This document shows, one piece after another, positions 1 through 9,378 of a stretch of 64,000 nucleotides of DNA (position 1 is the stretch's first letter; every line of letters starts with the position of its first letter). The translations under genes and the position numbers were made by a program. The notes below the pieces were generated by a model that saw only the letters and a list, made by a program, of their open reading frames with translations, searched no databases and was not told where the DNA came from. This DNA comes from Halorussus salinisoli (GTDB lineage Archaea > Halobacteriota > Halobacteria > Halobacteriales > Haladaptataceae): positions 62,001-126,000 of the forward strand of contig SZNP01000011.1 in the NCBI GenBank assembly GCA_005239435.1. Reading direction: 5' to 3'.

Positions 1-400
1 GGATTTCGGTGAAGGGAAATTGATATCACTAACCGAGAAACTCGCCTACAAATTACAGAAGATGAATGACTGCATGTTTTCCTGATATGGCCGGAGCATC
101 GACACGCTAGATTGTCTCTACAATGATTTGTACTCTAATTCGACAATAGAGCGGGAAGCAGAGGAAAACCGGTGTGTTCCCGTGGTATTGTGTAAAATCA
201 AGTAACATAGTCATCGACCAAGCAGTTGGCTGTCTGCTCGGCCTCGCCTGTGGTGAGTCCCGGACGACCACTCGAATTCTAAACACTCGAACGAATCACA
301 GCTAAACACGGACCCGTCACCGACATGCTCGGCCACGGTGCACACACCAAACCCGCCGGAGCAATCACCGATACTTCTCGTCATTATGCGTCCCCAATTG
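1..400. other. No gene recognised
   Basis: No supported gene. Open frames here are short, have no recognisable domain and no convincing start context. The stretch leads into iteron-like repeats at 401 and may be degraded replication-region DNA. Confidence 0.4.
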
Positions 401-452
401 CTGTTACAGCCGTCTGTCACAGATATCTATTACAGGAAACTGTTACAGAGGT
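401..452. repeat. Remnant iteron array, four 13-bp units
   Basis: Four consecutive 13-bp units start at 401, 414, 427 and 440, each of the form CTRTYACAG plus four variable bases. The same unit and period occur in the large array at 30940-31275 beside the Orc1/Cdc6 fragment. By analogy with archaeal replicons this is a leftover piece of an origin or partition site. Four units alone are unlikely to be a working origin. Confidence 0.6.
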
Positions 453-681
453 ACGCCCCAATGAACAGCCTCCGATAACCATTGTTAGTGAGGAGCATTA
501 ACCACGACCAATTTGTATTCTCTACCGAATCGTCGATCCACGGTTTGGTGACTCCCCGACGGCAGAGTTCCTTCTACTCGTCCACGGTCGGATTCGAATC
601 TGCCCCTCTTGGAGAACTCTACAGTAATCGCCTCAACTGTCTCGAAACCGTTCAACACCATGATACTTGAACGCAGATCGA

Positions 682-741
682 CGATTTCGCCGTCTCTCTT
701 CTCCAACCTCTGACCGCCATCCTAAGAATACGCTCCTCGCG
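682..741 (-). pseudogene. 60-bp Orc1/Cdc6-region remnant
   Basis: These 60 bases match 30820-30879, the 5' edge of the truncated Orc1/Cdc6 gene, with two mismatches that I can see. On the minus strand the match includes the codons for LEKRDGEI. Homology stops sharply at both ends, where an MFS tail begins on one side and unrelated sequence on the other. It is a recombination scar, not a gene. Confidence 0.55.
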
Positions 742-870
742 CCGCCGGTAGCAGGATTGTGGTTCGAGTACGCCGGCAGTTACGAGTGGACCTTCATTGT
801 CGCTGGTCTCATTGGCATCGCAGGGGCCGGAGGTGTGGCGCTCGGCGCTCAAATTCAGAATAAATTGTAA
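742..870 (+). pseudogene. C-terminal remnant of an MFS-type transporter
   Basis: About 42 codons remain, ending at TAA (868-870). They encode the pattern of a last transporter helix: a P-x-x-G-L-W-F-E-Y-x-G-S-Y motif, a hydrophobic helix, and a short polar tail ending QNKL. This resembles helix 12 of major facilitator proteins. The rest of the gene is missing, and the sequence joins directly to the Orc1 remnant at about 741. The family call is by eye and could be another polytopic transporter. Confidence 0.4.
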
Positions 871-1090
871 CTCGGTGCCGGCTACGAGGGTACGTCAATA
901 CGTCGTGGATGGTCTGACTACTCGATCCTCGAAGGCGTTCACGCCTGGATCCCGGACGTTGGGGGAAACGATTTCTGGCCTTAGATTCCATCGCTACAGG
1001 AGGTGGCCGTCCACAGAGGCGAATACGGAGATGAGAGTCAGGATGGTTTGTCTTCCGGACGACGATGTTTCCAACGGGAATCCCACGTTA

Positions 1091-1870
1091 CTACTCGAGG
1101 AACTCGTCGACCAGTTCCTCCCGTTCCTCGGTCGCGAACTGTTCCCACCAGAGCTGGGATTCGTGCTCGTGGGCGGTTTCGAGATCCGGAGCGCGGACAC
1201 TGTAATTGATTGCTTTCTTCGAATTTTTAACCGCTTGACGCCCCGTGTCCTGAATGGCGTCGACTAACTCCCCGACGGCAGCATCAAGTTCGTCCCGTGG
1301 CGTGATCCGATTCACGAGCCCGATTCGATATGCTTCTTCGGCATCGATGAGGTTGGCGGTGTACACCAGTTCTTTTACCTTCTGTTCCCCGACTAACTGC
1401 GTTATGCGATAGGTCGAACCGTCACCGGGAATTTGGCCGATGTCTGTCGTCGGCACCCCGAATTTCGCGTCGTCTACGCTGACGGAGAGATCACAGTAAC
1501 TCATGAGAATCAGTCCGCCACCGACGCAGTAGCCGTTAATCTTCGCGATCGTTACCGGATGGAGATCGTATAGCTTCTGCCAGGTATCGAAGTATAGATC
1601 CTGACGCTCGCGTTCCACGGGATCATGTTCTTCGCTGGGGCCAGCGTACTCCCGGATATCGCCCCCACTTGAGAACGATTTCTCGCCCGCGCCGGTGATC
1701 ACGACGACGTCGATATCGCGGTCAAGTTGAATTTCGTCGAACGCTCGGCGGAGATCCAGTAGCGTTTCCGTGTTGATCGGGTTGTACTTATCGGGCTCGT
1801 TTAACGTCAGGGTTACGACTCCATCGTCTACGTCTGCAACGATGTTCTCGTACGTGCTGTAGGCCGCCAT
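1091..1870 (-). CDS. Enoyl-CoA hydratase/isomerase (crotonase) family protein
   Basis: A 259-residue crotonase-fold protein, normal for the family. The oxyanion-hole segments are visible: SSGGDI (67-72) and GYCVGGG (113-119). The two acid/base glutamates of classical enoyl-CoA hydratase are absent: Ile121 and Thr141 occupy those places, with Asp143 nearby. It probably binds an acyl-CoA, but simple hydration is doubtful; hydrolase, decarboxylase or dehydratase chemistry is possible. It lies last in a minus-strand run behind a CoA-transferase and has a close paralogue at 17756-18541 with the same substitutions. The C-terminus carries an ATEEREELV motif shared by both copies. Family is confident; substrate and reaction are unknown. 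Confidence 0.85.
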   Translation of the reverse strand: MAAYSTYENIVADVDDGVVTLTLNEPDKYNPINTETLLDLRRAFDEIQLDRDIDVVVITGAGEKSFSSGGDIREYAGPSEEHDPVERERQDLYFDTWQKLYDLHPVTIAKINGYCVGGGLILMSYCDLSVSVDDAKFGVPTTDIGQIPGDGSTYRITQLVGEQKVKELVYTANLIDAEEAYRIGLVNRITPRDELDAAVGELVDAIQDTGRQAVKNSKKAINYSVRAPDLETAHEHESQLWWEQFATEEREELVDEFLE

Positions 1871-2095
1871 ACGCGTATGCTCGCCTCTCGCCCATATAAA
1901 AATTGTGTGAGGAAGATCTGGTTATTGAAGCGAAGAAATGGAAATTCCGGTGGGTGAAACAATACGCACGGGCGAAAAAGCGATAATCGAGTGGCGGTGT
2001 CGGCTTACAAACCGATCGTCGGTGAGACGCTCGGACGTTGCGATTCTAAGCAGACCCAGTTTAATCGGGCTCTCACCTTGACTGAAGCCTTGTGG

Positions 2096-3298
2096 TCAGG
2101 TCGAACTCCCGAAGGCGCCCTCTTCGGTCCACCGGTCCAGCGTTGACTGATCGTCGGCCACGGTCTCGAAGACTTCATCGGTGTGTTCGCCGAGAGATGG
2201 AGCTGGAGATTTTATCGAGACGTCGTGGTTCGGGAAGTGGATGGGGTGACCCGGCATGAGGCAGTCGCCCCACTCGGGGTCGGTGTGCTCTTCAGCGAGC
2301 CCTCGAGCAGCGGTTTGGTCGTGGGAGACAACGTCTTCAATGTCGTTGACGGGACCGTTCGGGAAGCCGTATTCCGTGAGCTGCTCCATCCAGTGGTCGG
2401 TCGTATCGTTCGCGAACTCGTCCTGGATCGCACCGATCACCTCCTCGCGGTTTTCCACGCGAGCTTCGTTCGTCCTGTACTCGCGGATTTCATCGCGACC
2501 GAGCATGTCCACGAAGTCGTCCCAGCGCTCGTCACTTGGGACGCCGGTAACGATGCGGCCGTCAGAAGTGTCGAAGAGCTGGTAAGGGACTGACGTTTGG
2601 TGTGACGTGCCCTGCGGTTCCGGGACGTTCCCCGTCATGGAGTACAACGTAATATACTCATTCATGTACGCCACGATAGTGTCGAAGAGACTGATATCGA
2701 ACTTACCGACGAATTCATCTGTCGATCCGACGCTGCCGCGTTCGTACAACCGAGCGAGAATTCCGAGAGCGGCGTACATACCCGCCCCGAGATCGCCGAT
2801 AGCCTGCCCGACCTTGACGGGGTCGCCACCTTCGGGGCCCGTAACGCTCATAATCCCGCCCTCGGCTTGTAAAATCAGATCGAGACCCTTTTTCTCCTTG
2901 TACGGGCCAGTTTCCCCGTATCCTTTGACACTGGCGTAGACCAGGTCCTCGTTAAGACTTCGAACTGTTTCGTATCCAACACCCAGTTTGTCTGCAACGC
3001 CGTGACCAAAGTTTTCGATGAACACGTCAGCGTCTGCAAGCAGCTCGTGCGCTGCCTCCGTACCGGCGTCGGTCTTCAGATCGAGCGTGACGGACTTTTT
3101 GTTTCGGTTGTTGGCCATGAAGTAAGCGGCCTTTCCGTCGGGGCCTGGCCCTTCCCACCGGGCCGCATCGCCGACGTCTGGTCGTTCTATTTTCACAACG
3201 TCGGCGCCCATGTCGGCGAGGAGTGCCCCGCAAAATGGACCTGCTCGATGAACTGTCAATTCAACTACATTCAATCCAGCTAGCGGACCTTCAGACAT
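2096..3298 (-). CDS. CaiB/BaiF family (class III) CoA-transferase
   Basis: Class III CoA-transferases move CoA between carboxylic acids. Starting at MSEGPLAGL the protein is 400 residues, the usual size; a longer upstream frame adds 46 residues of non-family character. The N-terminal Rossmann-like region (ADMGADVVKIERP, 28-40) is clear, and Asp169 in AIGDLGAG sits at the position of the catalytic Asp of formyl-CoA transferase. It follows a thioredoxin-like gene by 58 bp and precedes the crotonase, as in carnitine- or bile-acid-type operons. A paralogue lies at 18709-19911. The acid substrate cannot be read. Confidence 0.88.
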   Translation of the reverse strand: MSEGPLAGLNVVELTVHRAGPFCGALLADMGADVVKIERPDVGDAARWEGPGPDGKAAYFMANNRNKKSVTLDLKTDAGTEAAHELLADADVFIENFGHGVADKLGVGYETVRSLNEDLVYASVKGYGETGPYKEKKGLDLILQAEGGIMSVTGPEGGDPVKVGQAIGDLGAGMYAALGILARLYERGSVGSTDEFVGKFDISLFDTIVAYMNEYITLYSMTGNVPEPQGTSHQTSVPYQLFDTSDGRIVTGVPSDERWDDFVDMLGRDEIREYRTNEARVENREEVIGAIQDEFANDTTDHWMEQLTEYGFPNGPVNDIEDVVSHDQTAARGLAEEHTDPEWGDCLMPGHPIHFPNHDVSIKSPAPSLGEHTDEVFETVADDQSTLDRWTEEGAFGSST

Positions 3299-3356
3299 TA
3301 GGTGAACGCAACGAAGGCGGTTATTATAAAACTTCTTCTGCGCTACGGAACCGAGT

Positions 3357-4013
3357 CTACTCAGGGACGTCGACCAGGTCTTCGACAAGTGAGCCGAGAG
3401 TCTCCCGAGAGTGGGCACCCAACAGCCTCGCGTCAACTCGACCGTTCTTCACGAAGAGAACTGTCGGTCCTCCCGCTACATCATACTCCTCCTGCAGCAA
3501 CTCGGCTGATGCAGGTCCGTACACGGCTAGCAGGATGACACCCTCCGGTTGGGTCGCACAGTGCATCTCCAAGTCCTCGCGGACTAGTTCGCACGGAGCA
3601 CAATCATTTCGCCATACGTAGACGATTGCCCTCTCATACGTCGCCAGTAGCGACGGTAACGCTTCGCCGGGGATGGGAAGGAACGGATCCGGTACACCGG
3701 CCGTCTCCGGCGTCTCCCCGACGAGGCCATCTAACAGCAGAGTGACGCGGAGCCGCTCGTCGTCCGATATTTCCGGAACGAATTCCGTTAGTGCCGCGTA
3801 CACGGATCCGGCGTCTGTGTTATCATACGTGTCCTGCAGAGCCGCCAGCTTGTCTACGTCGTTTATCGCGGATTTGAATCCGGAACTCGACGTCTTCGAC
3901 CGGTCCTGGACGGAGTCAACGAACGTCGCTGTAGGCCGAATTTGATTTTCTCCAGCTTCTTCAATCACGCCACGCTCGGACAATAACGCCATAATCTCGT
4001 GAGTCGGCTCCAT
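3357..4013 (-). CDS. Thioredoxin-like family protein
   Basis: A 218-residue soluble protein. The first 125 residues are a helical, acidic region of unknown role. The C-terminal 90 are a thioredoxin fold with a CAPC redox motif (Cys138, Cys141) after a hydrophobic strand and a cis-proline-like GGPTV (181-185). There is no signal peptide or membrane segment, so it is probably cytoplasmic. It is embedded in the transporter/CoA-transferase run, between the M24 peptidase and the CoA-transferase. Similar two-part proteins occur in haloarchaea, but their partner is not known to me. Disulfide reduction is inferred from the motif only. Confidence 0.75.
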   Translation of the reverse strand: MEPTHEIMALLSERGVIEEAGENQIRPTATFVDSVQDRSKTSSSGFKSAINDVDKLAALQDTYDNTDAGSVYAALTEFVPEISDDERLRVTLLLDGLVGETPETAGVPDPFLPIPGEALPSLLATYERAIVYVWRNDCAPCELVREDLEMHCATQPEGVILLAVYGPASAELLQEEYDVAGGPTVLFVKNGRVDARLLGAHSRETLGSLVEDLVDVPE

Positions 4014-4178
4014 CAGTTGATCTCGCTTGAACCGAGGGCTAGTTCGGGAATAAAGATTGTGTTCGTCATGTGAAGGGAATGCGAGGTCGGAATGTGATTT
4101 GGACTGAACGGCTACCGATTCGTGGCCGACACGTGACGAGTTATCGAGTGAGCAGCGTCACAAACAGTCGTGAGGAGA

Positions 4179-5306
4179 TTACACGACTATCAGATCTCGT
4201 GACATATTCGTGAGCTCGATGAATCCGTCTTCCGTCACGACGACGTTGTCCTCGATGCGTACGCCTCCGACTCCCTCGATGTAGATACCAGGCTCGATCG
4301 TGAACGCAAGGCCGGGTTTGAGCGGTTGGGGATTGGTGGGGCCGATGTACGGAGGTTCGTGGCCGTCGAGTCCAATCCCGTGTCCGACGCGGTCGTCGAA
4401 CTCGTAGCCCGCGTCTTCGATTACGTTCCGGGCGGCTAGGTCGACTTCACGGCACTCGACACCAGGTTCGACCGTCTCGAGCGCTCGTGCACTCGCCTCG
4501 TGAACGACCTCGTACATCTCTCGGATTTGTTCACCGGGGTCGCCAACCGCTGCCATCCGCGTCACGTCCGTGTAATACCCGTTGTAGACGGCACCCGTAT
4601 CGACGAGAACGACGTCGCCGTCCCGGATGGAGCGCGAACTTGTATTCGCCATGATTGAGGCCGTTCGTTCCCCGCTGGTCACCAGCGTCACGCCCCACAT
4701 CTCCGCGTCGCTTTTAATCAGGCGGGCTTTGAGTTCTGACTCAATCTCTCGTTCGGTCATTCCAGGTTCTAGCGCGGTCAGCGTCTCCGAGAGACACTCG
4801 TCGACGATTTCGCCGGACCGTTTGAGCGCTTCGATCTCCGCGTCGTCTTTGTTGGTCCGGAGGTCGGCAAACACAGGCTGGAGATTGACCGTGTCGTTCC
4901 AGTCGTACGCATCGCCAAGCGCAGCGGCGTCCAACAGACGGGTGTATCGGTAGTCCATCCCGATTTTACCGGTTTGGTCGCGGTCTTCGAGGAGACCAGC
5001 GACGATGTCTTGGACGGGATCAAGCAGGTTATCGGCGTCCGTTTGGTCGTACGTGTGGAGCTCCGAATCACCGCCGAATTCTGAGCGGATGCGGTCGACT
5101 TCGACCTCGGAAAGCACGAACGTCACGTTCTCACTCTGTTCGAGAATCGCGAGTAAAACCCGCTCGCTTCCGTGTTTCTCTAGGGGAGACTGAGACACCC
5201 CGGTGAAGTAGGTGAACGGTTTGCTGGGCTGTAGGATAACCGTCTCGATATCGTTCGGGAGTCGTTCGAAAAGCTGCTCACGCCGACTGGTGAAAACGTC
5301 GACCAT
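4179..5306 (-). CDS. M24 family metallopeptidase (Xaa-Pro peptidase-like)
   Basis: A 375-residue protein with a creatinase-type N-terminal domain (about 1-145) and a pita-bread catalytic domain (about 155-375). All five expected dinuclear-metal ligands are present: Asp236, Asp247, His309, Glu338 and Glu352. That favours an aminopeptidase P or prolidase activity over creatinase, which lacks the metal set. It lies just downstream of the peptide-type ABC transporter on the same strand, 95 bp from the permease, which fits cleavage of imported proline-containing peptides. No signal peptide is seen, so it is cytoplasmic. Substrate specificity is inferred. Confidence 0.88.
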   Translation of the reverse strand: MVDVFTSRREQLFERLPNDIETVILQPSKPFTYFTGVSQSPLEKHGSERVLLAILEQSENVTFVLSEVEVDRIRSEFGGDSELHTYDQTDADNLLDPVQDIVAGLLEDRDQTGKIGMDYRYTRLLDAAALGDAYDWNDTVNLQPVFADLRTNKDDAEIEALKRSGEIVDECLSETLTALEPGMTEREIESELKARLIKSDAEMWGVTLVTSGERTASIMANTSSRSIRDGDVVLVDTGAVYNGYYTDVTRMAAVGDPGEQIREMYEVVHEASARALETVEPGVECREVDLAARNVIEDAGYEFDDRVGHGIGLDGHEPPYIGPTNPQPLKPGLAFTIEPGIYIEGVGGVRIEDNVVVTEDGFIELTNMSRDLIVV

Positions 5307-5401
5307 GGTTTTTGCTCTAATGGAACGACGATAAGTGTTGTGCAGTCTCGCTCTCGTCCAAAATCAGATATAGGGAAAATCAGCCCACCGAGTAGAGGGG
5401 T

Positions 5402-6397
5402 CTAGTCGTCGCCGACACTTACCCGTGGATCGATAACGCCGTAGATGAGGTCCACGCCGAAATTAGCGATGATGATAAACGCTGCAGCGGCGAAGAAGAC
5501 GAACTGGATGACGGGATAGTCGCGCGCGAGCACCGACTTCACTAGGGCGTTTCCGATACCGGGCCAGTTGAAGACCACTTCGACCAGAACGACTCCGCCG
5601 ATCGCGCGAGTCATTGAGGTGGGGTACAGCGTGACCACGGGGAGTACTGAGTGCTTCGCGACGTGCTTCAGGTACTTCCATTGCGGAATCCCCGTGACTC
5701 TGTGATAGAACATAAAGTCCTGATTACTGACTTCGACGACACTCGTACGCATTATCAGCGTGGGGAGGTAGATGAACTTCAAGACGATCGCGGCGAACGG
5801 GAGGGTGTAGTGAAGGAGGAAGTCCGCAGTGAGATACGACCGGTACCACGCGGCGTCGGAGAACTGCTGGGACGTCGTGGCCGAGATCATACCCGAAGTC
5901 GGGAAGATATTGAGGAAGCTGGCGAAGACCACGATGAGCAAGATGCTGATGAAGAATCCGGGCATCGTGCCGAACATGATCGCGGGGATGGTTCCGTACC
6001 GCTCTAGTCTCGACCCGCGACGGTTCCCCAGTATCGTTCCGAAGACGGTTCCGATCACGTAGGCGACGGTGATTGCCGGTGCAACGAGCACGAAGGTGTT
6101 GAACATCTTCAATCTCACGTACTTCAGCACCGGCACCCGGAACTGCAGCGACGTGCCGAAGTCAAGCATCACGAAGTTGACCAAGTACCGCCAGTACTGG
6201 ACGTAGAGCGGGTCGTTGAGTCCCCATTTTTCCCGGGTCGCTTCGATCACTTGTTCGCTCGCTCCCTGGTAGGCCAGTTGATCGATGAGACTGCCGGGCA
6301 TCAGCCTGAAGAAGAAAAACAGGAACGTCAGAATGAGCCACAGCAGGGTAATCGTCTGCAGGCTACGGATCGCGACGTACCGCATGCGGCTACTCAT
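5402..6397 (-). CDS. ABC transporter permease, DppB type
   Basis: A 331-residue inner-membrane permease of the oligopeptide/nickel class. The N-terminal helix (about 12-34) is followed by an external loop containing the WGLNDPLYVQYWRY pattern typical of DppB/OppB, then about five more helices. The cytoplasmic coupling loop with an EVSNQDF-type sequence is visible near two thirds of the length. Its start overlaps the end of the upstream ATPase gene by 4 bp (6394-6397), so the two are translated together. It would pair with the permease at 8427-9344 to form the translocation path. Confidence 0.9.
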   Translation of the reverse strand: MSSRMRYVAIRSLQTITLLWLILTFLFFFFRLMPGSLIDQLAYQGASEQVIEATREKWGLNDPLYVQYWRYLVNFVMLDFGTSLQFRVPVLKYVRLKMFNTFVLVAPAITVAYVIGTVFGTILGNRRGSRLERYGTIPAIMFGTMPGFFISILLIVVFASFLNIFPTSGMISATTSQQFSDAAWYRSYLTADFLLHYTLPFAAIVLKFIYLPTLIMRTSVVEVSNQDFMFYHRVTGIPQWKYLKHVAKHSVLPVVTLYPTSMTRAIGGVVLVEVVFNWPGIGNALVKSVLARDYPVIQFVFFAAAAFIIIANFGVDLIYGVIDPRVSVGDD

Positions 6398-7386
6398 TGG
6401 CCCACCTCCTCGTGCTCATAGTAGAGGTGGCACGCGACTTGGTGGTCCGCATCAGATTCCGTGGTACGCGGTGTCCGGTCACAGATGTCCATACGTTCGG
6501 GGCATCGATCGCGAAACCGGCAGCCCTCGCCGAGGTTGATTGGGTCCCGCGGCGTTCCTTCGACTTTCGTCCGCGGCCGATTGTGATGAGGATCGGGGAT
6601 CGGAATTGCGTTGACCAATGCCTCAGTGTAGGGATGTTTGGGTTCGTGGAGCAACTGCTCCGTCGGAGCGCTCTCGACGATGCGACCCAGATACATGACG
6701 TTGATGCGATCGCAAACGTGCCCTACGGTCGATAGGTCGTGAGAGATGTAGATAATGGATACGCCAAGTTCTGTTGAAAGGTCGTTGAGCAAGTTGAGAA
6801 CCGACGCCTGCGTCGAGACGTCAAGCATCGAAGCGGGTTCGTCAGCAAGGATCATATCGGGCTCAGTTACGAGTGCGCGAGCGATAGAGACTCGCTGTTT
6901 TTCTCCGCCACTCAGCTGCCTTGGGAGGCGGTCTAGATAGGTGTCGGGATCCAGTTCGGCGTTCTCCAGGGCGCGCCGAATTCGCGCGGTTTTGTCGTCC
7001 AGACCGTGTACCGCAAGTGGCTCGCGGAGCGATTCGCGCACGGTCATCTTCGGATCGAGCGAGTTGAAAGGGTCTTGGAAGATAATCTGGACGTTCCTGC
7101 GGAAGCGCTTCCAGTCTTTCCGGTCGAAGGTAGACAGGCGGTCCCCTTGGAACCGTATTTCGCCTCCGGTCGGTTCGTGCAGGCCGATCAGAAGTTCCAG
7201 GAGCGTCGTCTTTCCACAGCCGCTCTCACCAATAATCCCGATAACTTCGTTCGTATCGACGGTGAGAGACACGTCGTCGACGGCCTGGACGTGGTCCTCG
7301 TTCCCGAGAAAACTGTCCAGAAGTCCGCTGCTCTGTGAGAAGTATTTCCGCAACTCTCTGGTTTCGAGAAGGGCTTGATCAGTCAT
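6394..7386 (-). CDS. Peptide-type ABC transporter ATPase, DppF class
   Basis: From MTDQALLETREL the protein has 330 residues. Walker A is GESGCGKTT (53-61), the signature is LSGGEKQR and Walker B is MILADEPA. A C-terminal oligopeptide-transporter extension with a RFRDRCPERMDIC pattern follows. The frame could start 20 residues earlier, but the chosen ATG overlaps the end of the upstream ATPase gene by 8 bp and matches the family's N-terminus. It powers import together with the other ATPase. Confidence 0.92.
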   Translation of the reverse strand: MTDQALLETRELRKYFSQSSGLLDSFLGNEDHVQAVDDVSLTVDTNEVIGIIGESGCGKTTLLELLIGLHEPTGGEIRFQGDRLSTFDRKDWKRFRRNVQIIFQDPFNSLDPKMTVRESLREPLAVHGLDDKTARIRRALENAELDPDTYLDRLPRQLSGGEKQRVSIARALVTEPDMILADEPASMLDVSTQASVLNLLNDLSTELGVSIIYISHDLSTVGHVCDRINVMYLGRIVESAPTEQLLHEPKHPYTEALVNAIPIPDPHHNRPRTKVEGTPRDPINLGEGCRFRDRCPERMDICDRTPRTTESDADHQVACHLYYEHEEVGQ

Positions 7387-8425
7387 CGCTCTCCTCCTGG
7401 AAAGTCGCGGGGTTTTCACTCTCACGAGCGAGTTCGTCCAACTCATGTTTCCTGATACACGCTGCTTGATGAGCTATTTCGGTCTGGTCGCGAGCGCCGT
7501 TCGCGAGTTCAAGTGGCGGCGCGCCCCGTTCGCAATCCTCGATGGCGTACGGACACCGATCGGAGAACGTGCAGTAGTCAATATCGCCGAACGTCTGCGG
7601 GGGTTTCCCTTCGATATTTTCCAGTCTGCGGTTCGGATGGCGGATGTCCGGGAACGCTTCTTGGAGCATCATCGAGTATGGGTGTCGGGGATCCTCGTAG
7701 ACGTCCGTTACCGTCCCGGTCTCCGCGATCTGTCCGCCGTGCATCACGGCCATCCGATCGCACGATTCGAAAACGACGCTAATGTCGTGGGTGATAAGTA
7801 ACATACTTGTGTTCAATTCCTCCCGCACTCGATCATAATACTTGAATATCTGATCTTGCATGATGACGTCAAGTGCGGTCGTCGGTTCGTCTGCAACGAT
7901 CAACGAGGGTTCGAGGAACAGTGCGAGCGCGATTATCGCTCGCTGTTGCATACCACCTGAAAACTGGTGGGGATAGTCGGAGATTCGGCTCTCGGGAATC
8001 CCGACGATCTCGAACATCTCCTTGAAGCGGGCCAATGCCTCTTGATCCGAATAGTCGGTATGGGCTTTGGCGATCTCGATTGCTTGATCCTTGATCCGCT
8101 CAAGTGGGTCAATGCTATTCATCGAACTCTGCGGGATGTACGCGATTTCGTCCCATCCGACGACATCGTTCAATTCCGAGAGCGAGAGGTCCTGAACCTC
8201 TTGCCCTTTGTACTTGATCGTCCCGGAGGCGATTTCGCCGTTCTCGTCCAGTCCACCGATGATCGACTTCGCGATCGTACTTTTTCCGCAACCGGACTCA
8301 CCGACGAGCCCGAAGTACTCTCCACTTCGAATCGTGAACGAGGCGTCCGAAGCCGCAGTGAGCCATTCGTCTCCCGCCTCGTACTGAATGGTCAGGTCTT
8401 CGACTTCTAGCAGTGGTTCACTCAT
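7379..8425 (-). CDS. Peptide-type ABC transporter ATPase, DppD class
   Basis: From MSEPLLEVEDL the protein has 348 residues; a longer frame adds 21 unlikely residues that overlap the upstream permease. Walker A is GESGCGKST (42-50), the signature is FSGGMQQR and Walker B is LIVADEPT. The C-terminal oligopeptide-binding-ATPase extension contains a four-Cys pattern (CTFSDRCPYAIEDC, then a later Cys). The start lies 1 bp after the end of the permease gene. It forms a heterodimer with the ATPase at 6394-7386 by analogy with Dpp/Opp systems. Confidence 0.92.
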   Translation of the reverse strand: MSEPLLEVEDLTIQYEAGDEWLTAASDASFTIRSGEYFGLVGESGCGKSTIAKSIIGGLDENGEIASGTIKYKGQEVQDLSLSELNDVVGWDEIAYIPQSSMNSIDPLERIKDQAIEIAKAHTDYSDQEALARFKEMFEIVGIPESRISDYPHQFSGGMQQRAIIALALFLEPSLIVADEPTTALDVIMQDQIFKYYDRVREELNTSMLLITHDISVVFESCDRMAVMHGGQIAETGTVTDVYEDPRHPYSMMLQEAFPDIRHPNRRLENIEGKPPQTFGDIDYCTFSDRCPYAIEDCERGAPPLELANGARDQTEIAHQAACIRKHELDELARESENPATFQEESDD

Positions 8426-8426
8426 C

Positions 8427-9344
8427 TTACCCACCTCCTTCGGCGAATGCGGTTCCATTTTTCCCGGTGGAGTTAGACTCGTACGCACGGCCGAACATGA
8501 ACGTAGCGAGGACCGTCAGAGAGATCAACGCTCCGGGGGGCAGCGACCACCACCATGTTGTGGCCATCGATCCCGATAGATACGCATTTCGAAGCATGAC
8601 CCCCCACGACGGAACGAACGGGTTCGACACGCCGAGGAAGGCAAGACTCGCCTGAAGGATAATAGAATAACCCACGCCCAGTGCGAAAAACAGGACGGCC
8701 ATTGGAGCCACGTTCGGGATGATGTGCTTGAAAACAATTCGCCGTTTGCTGGCACCCGTTGCTTTCGCGGAGCGGATGAACGGCCGCTCTTTTATCTGGA
8801 GAACTTGAGAGCGGAGAACCCGAGCGCTACCGCGCCAAAGGATCAGCCCGATAACGAGGATTGAAGTGTAAAATCCCACACCCAGTAACGTGACCAGAAC
8901 GATCGCGAACGGGATGAACGGGATACCGTACACAAAGTCCGTAATCCGCATGAGGGCGTTATCGGTTTGTCCTCCCATGTACCCGGCGGTAATCCCGACG
9001 GATGTACCCAACACAAGGATCAGCAGTCCTCCCAGAAGCCCGGTTAGGACCGTTGGGCGGACACCGATGATGAGCCGAGACAGTACGTCGTAGCCTTTGT
9101 CAGTCGTACCTAACGGATGATCGATCGACGGTGATTCGCCCATTGCAATACTCCCATCGCGATAGATAGTCTCATTGGCTTCGTACGGTGCAACCGTTGG
9201 TCCGACGATTGCTAGGAGGACTAGCAAAGACAGGTAGAGGATACTGACCTTCGTAATCCTATCGCTGCGTATCAAATCGATAGCTTGTGAGAGATTCCGA
9301 ATAATATAGTTCTTTTTCTGTGATGACTGCGACGTTGCACTCAT
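8427..9344 (-). CDS. ABC transporter permease, DppC type
   Basis: A 305-residue permease. A charged cytoplasmic N-terminus precedes the first helix (about 35-52). The external segment has the HPLGTTDKGYDVLSRLI signature typical of DppC/OppC, followed by five hydrophobic helices and a coupling loop. It is the first gene of the minus-strand operon and has a TATA-like element about 30 bp ahead of its start. The divergent gene across the intergenic space encodes the substrate-binding lipoprotein of the same system. Confidence 0.9.
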   Translation of the reverse strand: MSATSQSSQKKNYIIRNLSQAIDLIRSDRITKVSILYLSLLVLLAIVGPTVAPYEANETIYRDGSIAMGESPSIDHPLGTTDKGYDVLSRLIIGVRPTVLTGLLGGLLILVLGTSVGITAGYMGGQTDNALMRITDFVYGIPFIPFAIVLVTLLGVGFYTSILVIGLILWRGSARVLRSQVLQIKERPFIRSAKATGASKRRIVFKHIIPNVAPMAVLFFALGVGYSIILQASLAFLGVSNPFVPSWGVMLRNAYLSGSMATTWWWSLPPGALISLTVLATFMFGRAYESNSTGKNGTAFAEGGG

Positions 9345-9368
9345 GCTATGTGAGGTAATTACACTCTT

Positions 9369-9378
9369 TGTATAAATG
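9369..9378 (-). promoter_or_regulatory. TATA-like box of the ABC transporter operon
   Basis: On the minus strand the sequence reads CATTTATACAAAG, a haloarchaeal TATA-like element centred about 30 bp before the ATG at 9344. The spacing predicts a leaderless transcript. A partial inverted motif CTCAT-N5-GTGAG covers the start codon (9340-9354). Confidence 0.45.

Noticed and set aside
587..612. tRNA 3' end (GATTCGAATC-like T-loop)
   Set aside because: The flanking bases do not pair into a T-stem and no acceptor or anticodon arm can be built.
4179..5306. Creatinase, given the nearby hydantoinase-type genes
   Set aside because: All five M24 metal ligands are present, whereas creatinase lacks this metal centre; a metallopeptidase is more likely.
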